Made by a program: the position numbers and the translations under genes
From: Polynucleobacter sp. CS-Odin-A6
GTDB taxonomy: Bacteria > Pseudomonadota > Gammaproteobacteria > Burkholderiales > Burkholderiaceae
Length of the DNA stretch: 64,000 nucleotides
Direction of reading: 5' to 3'
Assembly: GCF_018882095.1 (NCBI RefSeq)
Contig: NZ_JACVPD010000002.1
Location: 480,659-544,658, forward strand
The notes under the pieces: generated by a model
The model's database searches: none
What the model was told of the DNA's origin: nothing
Seen by the model: the letters and a program-made list of their open reading frames with translations, nothing else
Part shown: positions 46,718 through 54,835 of the stretch, piece by piece
Position numbering within the stretch: the first letter of the stretch is position 1
How the letters are laid out: every line of letters starts with the position of its first letter

Positions 46718-47953
46718 ATGACTTCACCCCAACACCATGACCTCGTGGTGATTGGGGCGGGCATTGCTGGTGCAACTATCACCAATGAGTTGTTAGCACG
46801 CGGTCAGGCTGTTTGTATTGTCGACTCTGCCCCCTTTCCTGCTAGTGCATGTTCTAGTCATGCACATGCTATTGCTCACCCACATATTGGTCGAGGTGCT
46901 CCCCGGTTATTGCGCCTAACTCGTATTGCCTTTTTGATGGCAGAAGCGCGCTGGGGGTCGATCTGGAATCAGCACGGCATATTTCAGCCAGCAAAAAAAG
47001 ATCGCCATTTTATTCGTGATGAAGTCAATGCCCATTTACGAACCCTTGAATTAGATGAAGCAATGGCTCAAGCACTATTTGCGCAAGAGGCAAAAGAGAT
47101 TTGTGGAGTTGCTCAGGATGGAGTTTGGCTTCCACGGGGTGCATCATTGAACTTATCAGAAGCAACCAACAATGCATTAAAGCCCCATCCACATTTGACC
47201 TGTTGCTGGAATACTTCTATAGCCCGATTAGAAAAGAAGGGCGCAGCCTGGCAATTATTGAATCATCAAAACGAGATCAGCATGACTGCCGGCAAAGTCA
47301 TTATTGCTGCAGCGCTGGAAACCAAAACATTGGCTGCGAGTATGGATGTCAAGCTTCCATTAAGGCCTGTGCGCGGGCAATTGAGTATTTTTTCCATTGG
47401 CGAAAATGATGCCTGGGCATCTCAACTCCCAAGAACAGCGATTTCAGGCGATGGCTATTGCTTGCCAGCAAAGAGGTTGCCAGAAGGTGGTTATGAATGG
47501 ATCGTCGGCTCCAGTTTTGATGAGGGTGAAACCGACCCCCACGATTGGGCTTCGAGCGATGACCTTAACCGTGAGCAAGCAAAGGGTTTGTTGAATTATG
47601 TGCAGGGTGACATAAGTCAACTTCACGGGGCCGGAAGCTTTGTAGGTGTGCGCTGTGTGGCAGGGGATCGCTTGCCCATCGTCGGGGCACTGACACAGCG
47701 CCCCGGAATTTATTTGGCTACAGCCCTAGGATCAAGAGGGGCGCTTTGGTCGGCTCTAGCAGCCAAGTTGATTACAGCTCAAGTGCTAGAGGACGATTTT
47801 GCTTTACTAGCACGCTTCGGTTTTGCGGCAGACTTGGTCGCTGCACTTGCTCCTGCGCGTTTCTTTGCTGGTACCTTGGCAGCAGCTCCGGCCTTAGGCG
47901 CCTTAGCTTCAAATTCAAAACCAATCTTGCCCTCAGCGCCCAATGCTAAGTAA
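46718..47953 (+). CDS. mnmC: FAD-dependent oxidoreductase, stand-alone MnmC C-terminal domain
   Basis: 411 residues. Rossmann FAD motif VIGAGIAGATITNELLARGQ (about 11-30). The MnmC-C signatures are LRPVRGQLS (about 214), IVGSSFDEGETD, GVRCVAGDRLPIVGAL and YLATALGSRGALWSALAAK. This is the oxidase half that turns cmnm5s2U34 into nm5s2U34. The methyltransferase half fused in E. coli MnmC is absent. The last 58 codons overlap topB on the other strand; they still contain LVAALAPARFF, the family's closing motif, so the overlap appears genuine. Confidence 0.85.
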   Translation: MTSPQHHDLVVIGAGIAGATITNELLARGQAVCIVDSAPFPASACSSHAHAIAHPHIGRGAPRLLRLTRIAFLMAEARWGSIWNQHGIFQPAKKDRHFIRDEVNAHLRTLELDEAMAQALFAQEAKEICGVAQDGVWLPRGASLNLSEATNNALKPHPHLTCCWNTSIARLEKKGAAWQLLNHQNEISMTAGKVIIAAALETKTLAASMDVKLPLRPVRGQLSIFSIGENDAWASQLPRTAISGDGYCLPAKRLPEGGYEWIVGSSFDEGETDPHDWASSDDLNREQAKGLLNYVQGDISQLHGAGSFVGVRCVAGDRLPIVGALTQRPGIYLATALGSRGALWSALAAKLITAQVLEDDFALLARFGFAADLVAALAPARFFAGTLAAAPALGALASNSKPILPSAPNAK

Positions 47954-50457
47954 GCCTTAAATCCACGGCCAGTCCGATTGGACTTAAAGTTTGTTAACAA
48001 ATCAGTCTTACCTTCCGTAAGAAGTTTTTGTACTTGTTCCACTGAAATTTCTTGCTGTAAAACCACTTTACCTGTTTTGAAATCACAGGATTTATTTGGC
48101 CCGGTATTGTTCTCGCACAAGTAGCGCATGCCATCCTCATACACGGCACCCGAGCACTTTGGACAAGCACCTAAAGCTTGGCGACCAGTAAAGTCGATGG
48201 CCTCTGACTCATCTTCTTGAGAGTTGCCAAAATCAAACTCTAATTTGAATCCTGCGTTTGGATAATCGGCATCATCTTCAGGAATCTCGCTCAACTTAAT
48301 AATCGCTGCAAACGGCCTACCTATTTTGCTGCGGAATCCCTGCAATGGCCCAATCGTTTTTTCACGCAGCAGCTCTTCAACCTCTGGATATTCAAATGCG
48401 CGTCCACCCGGAGTTTTGCTAATCGTAAAGCCGCACTTCTCACAAGCAAAGCGACGGTAGTTCTCTTTAACAGAACCCTTACAATGTGGACATGGTGTAG
48501 ACATGATGGCATAGTCACCTGGAATGGTATCGCTGTCATATTCTTTGGCGCGCTTCACAATCCGCTGAGTCATCTGTGCAATTTCTTGCATGAAGGTGTC
48601 GCGGTTCATCTCGCCACGCTCAATCAGCGAGAGTTTATTTTCCCAGTTGCCCGTGAGATCGGGTCTGGTGAGTTCTTCAACATCGAGCCCGCGCAAGAGT
48701 GTCATGAGTTGGAATGCTTTAGCCGTTGGAATAAGCTCTCGTGCTTCGCGAACCATATAGCGCTCTGCTAACAATCCTTCAATAATCGCGGCACGAGTTG
48801 CTGGCGTTCCCAGGCCCTTCTCCGCCATGGCTTCACGCATGTCATCATCATCAACCCATTTGCCTGCGCTCTCCATTGCAGACAATAATGTGGCCTCGGT
48901 GTAGCGAGCCGGCGGCTTAGTTTTTAATGGGACGGAAGTGATGGTTTCATTTTGGACGATTTCACCTTCTTGCACAGCCACCAATTCATCGTCTGCCTGA
49001 TTCGATCTGCCATATACCGTTAGCCAGCCTGGAGTAACCAGAACACGACCTTCAGTTTTGAAGTGATGCCCCGACGCTTCGGTTATGCGAGTAGTGACGC
49101 GGAACTCAGCGGCAGGATAAAACACTGCCAAGAAGCGACGCACGACTAAGTCATATAGTTTTTGCTCTGGCTCGCTCAGAGTCTTAGGCGACTCTAAGGT
49201 AGGAATGATTGCAAAGTGATCGGATATTTTTGAGTTATCAAAAATACGTTTGTTAGGCTTAATCCAACCATAGCCTGCTTTAGCCTTTGAATCTTTCGGG
49301 TCGCCCTGCAAAATTTGTTTCGCGAAAGGCCGATATTCTTGCGAGTGCTCCGCTAGATTTTCCATGGTCTGCTTAACGGTATCTAAATAATCTTCAGGCA
49401 AAGCCTTGGCATCAGTACGTGGATAGGTCAGCACCTTGTGTCGTTCGTAAAGCGCCTGGGCCAGGCCCAAAGTATTTTTAGCAGAGAAGCCAAAGCGGGC
49501 ATTCGCCTCGCGCTGGAGGCTGGTTAAATCAAACAGCTGGGGCGCAAGTTGAGTGGCTGGTTTTGCCTCTTCTCTAACACTCGCTTTTTTGTCGCGGCAG
49601 GCAGCGACAATGCTTTGAGCCGCAGCCTCGCTCCAAAGGCGATTCTCGCGGGCATCGGGAGTGGCAGCATCTTTTTTAAACTTAGGATCAAACCAACGGC
49701 CCTCATAAACTCCGGCAGCAGCAATGAATTCCGCTTTCACTTCCCAGTAGTCTTTAGAAATAAATTTACGGATCAACTCTTCGCGTTCAACTACGATCGA
49801 TAAAGTTGGTGTCTGTACTCGACCTACGGTCGTCAGAAAGAACCCCCCACTTTTACTATTGAATGCGGTCATGGCACGCGTGCCATTGATGCCAACGAGC
49901 CAATCTGCCTCAGAGCGGCAACGAGCAGCATCAGCTAGGGGCTGCATATCGCTATCGCTACGTAGCGAAGCAAAGCCATCACGAATCGCTGCAGGCGTCA
50001 TCGACTGTAGCCAAAGGCGCTTAACAGCCTGTGGCGCTTTTGCATGCTGCGCAATCAAGCGGAAGATTAGCTCGCCTTCACGACCAGCATCACACGCATT
50101 AATAAGTTCGTTGACATCTTTGCGCTTAATGAGTTTTTGCAGCACCTTGAGCCGCGACTCCGTTTTAGCGATCGGGCGTAAATCAAAATAGGGGGGTACA
50201 ACCGGTAGATTGGCAAAAGACCACTTGCCGCGTTTGACATCAAACTCTTCAGGGGCTGCAATTTCTAATAGGTGACCAACCGCTGAAGAGAGTACAAAGT
50301 CATCGCTTTCGAAATAGTCTTCATATTTAGTAAAACCACCCAGCGCTTTAGCAATGTCATTGGCAACGGAAGGTTTTTCCGCAATGATCAGTGTCTTGGG
50401 GTGATCCGCTGCCGAGGTCTTTGGACTGCTTTTTTTAGTAGATGCTTTAGTTGCCAC
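47779..50457 (-). CDS. topB: DNA topoisomerase III
   Basis: 892 residues with a GTG start. TOPRIM with DAGREGELIFR (about 106-116), catalytic Tyr in LTYPRTDAKALPEDY (about 335), and two C-terminal zinc ribbons (CPHCKGSVKENYRRFACEKC and CPKCSGAVYEDG..CENN). The tail of about 55 residues is Ala/Lys/Ser-rich and probably disordered; it is the part whose DNA is shared with the convergent mnmC-like gene. It decatenates and resolves recombination intermediates. Confidence 0.94.
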   Translation of the reverse strand: MATKASTKKSSPKTSAADHPKTLIIAEKPSVANDIAKALGGFTKYEDYFESDDFVLSSAVGHLLEIAAPEEFDVKRGKWSFANLPVVPPYFDLRPIAKTESRLKVLQKLIKRKDVNELINACDAGREGELIFRLIAQHAKAPQAVKRLWLQSMTPAAIRDGFASLRSDSDMQPLADAARCRSEADWLVGINGTRAMTAFNSKSGGFFLTTVGRVQTPTLSIVVEREELIRKFISKDYWEVKAEFIAAAGVYEGRWFDPKFKKDAATPDARENRLWSEAAAQSIVAACRDKKASVREEAKPATQLAPQLFDLTSLQREANARFGFSAKNTLGLAQALYERHKVLTYPRTDAKALPEDYLDTVKQTMENLAEHSQEYRPFAKQILQGDPKDSKAKAGYGWIKPNKRIFDNSKISDHFAIIPTLESPKTLSEPEQKLYDLVVRRFLAVFYPAAEFRVTTRITEASGHHFKTEGRVLVTPGWLTVYGRSNQADDELVAVQEGEIVQNETITSVPLKTKPPARYTEATLLSAMESAGKWVDDDDMREAMAEKGLGTPATRAAIIEGLLAERYMVREARELIPTAKAFQLMTLLRGLDVEELTRPDLTGNWENKLSLIERGEMNRDTFMQEIAQMTQRIVKRAKEYDSDTIPGDYAIMSTPCPHCKGSVKENYRRFACEKCGFTISKTPGGRAFEYPEVEELLREKTIGPLQGFRSKIGRPFAAIIKLSEIPEDDADYPNAGFKLEFDFGNSQEDESEAIDFTGRQALGACPKCSGAVYEDGMRYLCENNTGPNKSCDFKTGKVVLQQEISVEQVQKLLTEGKTDLLTNFKSNRTGRGFKAYLALGAEGKIGFEFEAKAPKAGAAAKVPAKKRAGASAATKSAAKPKRASKAKSSSST

Positions 50458-50653
50458 GCGTTTTGCCTAAATTTGAACTTGAAATGATGTTTATAGAGGG
50501 AAAATGCAGGACTAATTTAAACCTAAACCCAGCCTAGTCCCTCTCACATCCCTTTTTTATTATTAACCGATAAATTGACAAAAGTCCAAAAACCCCATTT
50601 TGGGCGCCTCTTTCTGAGCTTATTAACCGACTTCGTTTTGCCAAAACAGCGCT
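50458..50653. other. topB-dprA intergenic spacer
   Basis: 196 bases on the minus-strand side between dprA and topB, with no gene. The short word TTATTAACCGA occurs twice (about 50560 and 50619). An AAAATGGGG/CCCCATTTT region near 50594-50602 gives only a weak hairpin. No clear terminator or promoter. Confidence 0.4.
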
Positions 50654-51352
50654 TTAAAAGGCCTTAAAGTGGTTTTTTGGCCACTTTGGCAGTTCCTCAA
50701 GAATATCTTCCGGAGATTGGACAAGTTTGGCACCTTGCTGAAGTAGTTGATGGCAGCCTCTAGAAAGTGGGTTGTGGATTGACCCAGGAATGGCAAATAC
50801 CTCGCGTCCAAGCTCACAACCTAGCCTTGCTGTGATGAGCGAGCCAGATCGCTCGGCCGCCTCAATCACCAGGATTCCCAGGGAAAGTGCAGCAATGATG
50901 CGATTTCGGCGTGGGAAATGATGGGCTTTCGGGCCGAGGCCTGGTGCTAGTTCTGAGATTAAGAGCCCCCGTCTCCCAATGGCGCAGGCTAGACCGAGGT
51001 GTTCACGCGGGTATACGATGTCAAGTCCAGTCCCGCAAACAGCCAGAGTTGGATGCTCCCGCTTTGATCCAAGCGCCCCCCAATGGGCCGCCCCGTCGAT
51101 GCCTCGGGCCAACCCAGAAACTACTAAATATCCTGCCTTAGACAGCGCCCGTGCAAAAAAATAGGCATTTTTGATCCCCGCTGGGCTGGCCGCGCGCGAT
51201 CCAACAATAGCGAGCATGGGTAAGCTAAGTAAATTAATATCCCCGTATATATAGAGGGAATTGGGCGGGTCACATAAATCCAGCAGGCGAGTTGGATAGT
51301 AGGGATTATTTCGCTGAATAAGGGCGATGTTTGTGCTTTTGGGAATTGGCAT
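50654..51352 (-). CDS. dprA: DNA-processing protein DprA, short form (Rossmann core only)
   Basis: 232 residues against about 300-380 in most relatives. The conserved core is there: NPYYPTRLLDLCDPPNSLYI, AIVGSRAASPAGIKNAYFFA, VVSGLARGIDGAAHWGAL and FPRRNRIIAALSLGILVIEA. The N-terminal SAM-like domain and the C-terminal winged helix are missing. Downstream bases show no frame with the lost C-terminus. DprA loads RecA on incoming single-stranded DNA during transformation; the core alone binds DNA, so activity is possible. Confidence 0.85.
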   Translation of the reverse strand: MPIPKSTNIALIQRNNPYYPTRLLDLCDPPNSLYIYGDINLLSLPMLAIVGSRAASPAGIKNAYFFARALSKAGYLVVSGLARGIDGAAHWGALGSKREHPTLAVCGTGLDIVYPREHLGLACAIGRRGLLISELAPGLGPKAHHFPRRNRIIAALSLGILVIEAAERSGSLITARLGCELGREVFAIPGSIHNPLSRGCHQLLQQGAKLVQSPEDILEELPKWPKNHFKAF

Positions 51353-51423
51353 AAAGCAATTTTCAGCATAGGGCTGGCTATTACTATCGGGACAGCCTGA
51401 TTACTCTGTTGGATAATTCCGAT

Positions 51424-51939
51424 ATGGCTTTATTAACCGTCCTTTGTTATCCAGATCCGCGCCTGCATAAGGTAGCTAAACCTGTAGCGCAGGTGGATGC
51501 GCGCATTAAAAAAATTGTGGCCGATATGGCTGAGACCATGTATGAGGCGCCGGGGGTTGGCCTTGCTGCCACTCAGGTTGATATCCATGAGCGGATAGTC
51601 GTGATTGACGTTTCAGAGAATCAGAATGCGCTACAGGTTTTTATCAATCCAGAGTTGGTTTGGGTAAGCCCAGAAAAAAAATCTTGGCGTGAAGGATGTC
51701 TCTCGGTGCCCGAGTATTACGATGAGGTTGATCGTCCCGCCGTTGTTCGAGTGAAGGCGCTCGATATCCATGGTAAAGAATTCGAAGTAGAGGCAGATGG
51801 ACTGCTGTCGGTATGCTTGCAGCACGAGATGGATCACCTGCAAGGCAAGGTGTTTGTTGAATACCTCTCCATGCTGAAGCGCACCCGCATCTCTCTCAAA
51901 ATGAAAAAGCGCGCTAAAGAATTAGTAGGACAGCGCTAA
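51424..51939 (+). CDS. def: peptide deformylase
   Basis: 171 residues from the ATG ([15 protein letters not shown]); a TTG five codons upstream is an alternative. Motif 1 GVGLAATQV (about 45-53), motif 2 [10 protein letters not shown] (about 89) and motif 3 [12 protein letters not shown] (about 132-143) supply the metal-binding Cys and two His. It removes the formyl group from nascent proteins. Followed after 7 bases by fmt, its pathway partner. Confidence 0.96.
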   Translation: MALLTVLCYPDPRLHKVAKPVAQVDARIKKIVADMAETMYEAPGVGLAATQVDIHERIVVIDVSENQNALQVFINPELVWVSPEKKSWREGCLSVPEYYDEVDRPAVVRVKALDIHGKEFEVEADGLLSVCLQHEMDHLQGKVFVEYLSMLKRTRISLKMKKRAKELVGQR

Positions 51940-51946
51940 GCGCCCA

Positions 51947-52942
51947 ATGAAAATTGTTTTTGCAGGCACTCCGGAGTTCGCCGCACAAGCAATGCGCGCA
52001 ATAGATCAGGCTGGCCATCACATTGTTTTAGCGCTAACGCAACCAGATCGTCGTGCGGGTCGGGGGATGCATCTTCAAGCAAGTCCTGTAAAGCGATTTG
52101 CACAAGAAAAAAGTATTCCCGTACTACAGCCAGAGACCTTGAAGCAAGGGCATCATGATTTACAAAAAAGATCTGCTGCTCAAGCAGCGTATCAACATCT
52201 ATCAAGTATTGATTTTGATGCAATGGTGGTAGTGGCCTACGGCTTAATTCTTCCGCAAGATATTCTAGACCTTGCATCTCAAAAAGGGCGACATGGCTGC
52301 TTCAATATTCATGCCTCCTTATTGCCTAGGTGGCGTGGGGCTGCGCCGATTCAACGCGCTATTGAGAGGGGTGATGATGTGACAGGCGTCAGCATCATGC
52401 AGATGGATGCCGGCCTAGATACTGGGGATATTGTTTTAGTAGGAGAACTCACGATTGCCCCGCAAGAGACCAGTGCATCACTGCATGATCGTTTGGCTAC
52501 TTTAGGGGCGGAGTTGATGGTGAAGACCTTAAGTGAAATGGATCAAGGCGCTGGCGTTACCAGAACCTCACAGCCTGAAGAAGGCATTACGTATGCTGAA
52601 AAAATATTAAAGAATGAGGCGGAGATTGATTGGCAGTTAAGCGCGCCTGAAATCGATCGACGTATTCGTGCCTTCAATCCATTTCCTGGATCTACGAGCA
52701 GTCTCAATGGTGAACAGCTGAAGTTTTGGAACTCTTGTTTGCCAGGCAAGGAGTGGACAGATCAAGCCCTAAGCCCCGGACAAGTTTTGGGGCTTAGTGA
52801 AGATGGCGTCTATGTTCAGTGTGGTGATGGCGTCATCGAAATTCTAGAGATGCAAAAACCGGGCGGGAAAAAGACTAGTGCAAGCGCCTGCCTACAGACT
52901 CATCGTGCGGAAGAAAAAATCATGCAGTTTAAGAAAGCTTAA
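51947..52942 (+). CDS. fmt: methionyl-tRNA formyltransferase
   Basis: 331 residues. N-terminal formyl-transferase fold MKIVFAGTPEFAAQAMRAID, the signature FNIHASLLPRWRGAAPIQRA (about 115-134) with the catalytic Asn-His, and TGVSIMQMDAGLDTGDI. The C-terminal OB domain binds tRNA. In operon def-fmt-rsmB. Confidence 0.96.
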   Translation: MKIVFAGTPEFAAQAMRAIDQAGHHIVLALTQPDRRAGRGMHLQASPVKRFAQEKSIPVLQPETLKQGHHDLQKRSAAQAAYQHLSSIDFDAMVVVAYGLILPQDILDLASQKGRHGCFNIHASLLPRWRGAAPIQRAIERGDDVTGVSIMQMDAGLDTGDIVLVGELTIAPQETSASLHDRLATLGAELMVKTLSEMDQGAGVTRTSQPEEGITYAEKILKNEAEIDWQLSAPEIDRRIRAFNPFPGSTSSLNGEQLKFWNSCLPGKEWTDQALSPGQVLGLSEDGVYVQCGDGVIEILEMQKPGGKKTSASACLQTHRAEEKIMQFKKA

Positions 52943-52943
52943 T

Positions 52944-54257
52944 TTGACCGATCAAAAAACATCGCGCAGTCTTCCACTATCGGAGGCGATTACGATTTCT
53001 GCGCAAGCCATTGGCGAGGTGATGGCCGGTCGATCTCTCACAGAAGTCTTGGAGCAATTGGATGCGCATGAGCGGCCCATTGTGCAGAGCTTAACTTTTG
53101 ATGCACTGCGAAAGTGGGTAAGGTCTCACGACCTGATCAAACAATTCATCCCTAAGGCTCCACCACCAGAAGTGGAGTATGTATTGAGTGTTGCTATTGC
53201 CTTGTTTCTGCAGGGTGGATCAGAGGGCAAAGGTTACGCTGCGCATACGATTGTTGATCAGGCTGTAAAAGCCTGTAGTGAATATGAGCCAACGATGTAT
53301 GCCAAAGGCTTAGTGAACGCAGTGCTGCGTAAGGTAAGTCTAGCGATTCAGGCTGAGAATGAAAAACCGTACCCCCCAGATCCTATCCCAATGTTTTTTC
53401 CGCCTTGGTGGCGGGCCAGCCTAAAGCGAAACTACTCAAAAGTTTGGCAGGCAATGCTGATTCAACAGGGGCAGCGGGCACCCTTGATTCTGCGTGTGAA
53501 TGCCCAGCAGCATACGCGTCAGGAGTATCAAGATTTGCTGCAACAAGCGGGTATTAATGCTGAGCCTATCTACGAGCTTGCTGGCATCTCACTAGATTCT
53601 GCATTGCTCTTGCGCGAACCTGTGCCAGTATCAGAACTACCCGGCTTTTATAGTGGCGCAGTGTCTGTGCAGGATGCGGGCGCCCAGATTGCCGCAGCAT
53701 TGCTGAACCCAAAGCCAGGTGAGCGTGTCTTAGACGCATGTGCGGCACCTGGTGGAAAAACTGCTCATCTATTAGAGCTTGCCTCATGCGAAATGATTGC
53801 CTTGGAGTTAGATGGAGAGCGGCTTGGCAAGATTGGCGGCAACTTAGATCGGTTGCGACTTCAATCTGATGCCGTCCAGGTGGTGCGTGGGGATGCATCG
53901 AAGGCCACTTGGTGGGATGGCAAGTTATTTGACAAAATCTTGTTGGATGCCCCTTGCTCGGCTTCGGGCATTGTTGCAAGACACCCTGACATTCCTTTTT
54001 TGCGGCGCGAAGCAGATATTAAGGCCCTGCAGTTGAGGCAACAGGCCATCTTGGAGCAGGCCTGGAAGATGCTCAAGCCAGGAGGAGCGCTTTTATATGT
54101 CACCTGTTCAATATTTCCGGAGGAGGGTAAGGATCAGGCGGCTTGGTTTGCTACAGTGCATGCTGATGCATTACGATTGAGCGCGCCCGGACAAATTTTG
54201 CCAGCCGAGCTCAATGATGGTTTTTACTATGCTTTGTTTGAGAAAAATGGGTCATGA
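52944..54257 (+). CDS. rsmB: 16S rRNA (cytosine967-C5)-methyltransferase
   Basis: 437 residues from the TTG two bases after the fmt stop. A GTG at 52878 inside fmt is possible but adds non-family residues. A NusB-like N-terminal domain (about 10-150) is followed by the SAM site DACAAPGGKTAHLLEL (about 262). The catalytic cysteines are in DAPCSASGIVARHPDI and VTCSIFPEEG. Its end overlaps the next gene by 4 bases. Confidence 0.93.
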   Translation: MTDQKTSRSLPLSEAITISAQAIGEVMAGRSLTEVLEQLDAHERPIVQSLTFDALRKWVRSHDLIKQFIPKAPPPEVEYVLSVAIALFLQGGSEGKGYAAHTIVDQAVKACSEYEPTMYAKGLVNAVLRKVSLAIQAENEKPYPPDPIPMFFPPWWRASLKRNYSKVWQAMLIQQGQRAPLILRVNAQQHTRQEYQDLLQQAGINAEPIYELAGISLDSALLLREPVPVSELPGFYSGAVSVQDAGAQIAAALLNPKPGERVLDACAAPGGKTAHLLELASCEMIALELDGERLGKIGGNLDRLRLQSDAVQVVRGDASKATWWDGKLFDKILLDAPCSASGIVARHPDIPFLRREADIKALQLRQQAILEQAWKMLKPGGALLYVTCSIFPEEGKDQAAWFATVHADALRLSAPGQILPAELNDGFYYALFEKNGS

Positions 54258-54835
54258 GCCAAGGTATTAAACAATTCATGCTCTGTAGTTTGTTGGCGCT
54301 CAATTTATTTTCAGCGGCAGCAAATGCAGAGGGCATCAAGATTAAATCCGCCGAGTTAGAGCGGGTGGATAACGATTGGCTATTAAACGCCACGTTTCAG
54401 ATTGAATTAACGCCTGGCTTAGAGGATGCGCTTCAAAAAGGCGTCGTCTTATATTTTCAGACGGAGTTTGATTTAACCCGTTCGCGCTGGTATTGGTTTG
54501 ACGAAAAGCCTGCCCTTGCCTTAAGACAAACGCGCCTGTCTTATCAACCCATGACTCAGCAATATCGCATCGCCTCTGAAGGCTTTACCTTTTCGTCCAA
54601 AACCCTCTTTGAGGCCCTGCAAACGGTTGGTAGTATTGGCGGCTGGCGAGTGATTGATAACAACCAAATAGATCCAAGCAAGTCCTATACCGCGGCGTTA
54701 AGGATGACTCTGGATTTGAGCAAGCTTCCTAAGCCGTTTCAAGTAAATGCCTTAAATAATCGTGACTGGAATGTCTCTAGCGATTGGTTGCGGTTTCCAT
54801 TTGCACCCACTGGAACGAACTTGGTTAAGCGATGA
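54254..54835 (+). CDS. DUF4390 domain exported protein
   Basis: 193 residues with a Sec signal peptide (about 1-25, ending AANAEG). The mature part matches DUF4390 by pattern: LYFQTEFDLTRSRWYWFDEK and LRFPF near the end. The family is regularly found just upstream of NtrY-like kinases in Burkholderiales. It overlaps rsmB and ntrY by 4 bases each, so it is translationally coupled to the kinase and may act as its periplasmic accessory. Confidence 0.8.
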   Translation: MSQGIKQFMLCSLLALNLFSAAANAEGIKIKSAELERVDNDWLLNATFQIELTPGLEDALQKGVVLYFQTEFDLTRSRWYWFDEKPALALRQTRLSYQPMTQQYRIASEGFTFSSKTLFEALQTVGSIGGWRVIDNNQIDPSKSYTAALRMTLDLSKLPKPFQVNALNNRDWNVSSDWLRFPFAPTGTNLVKR

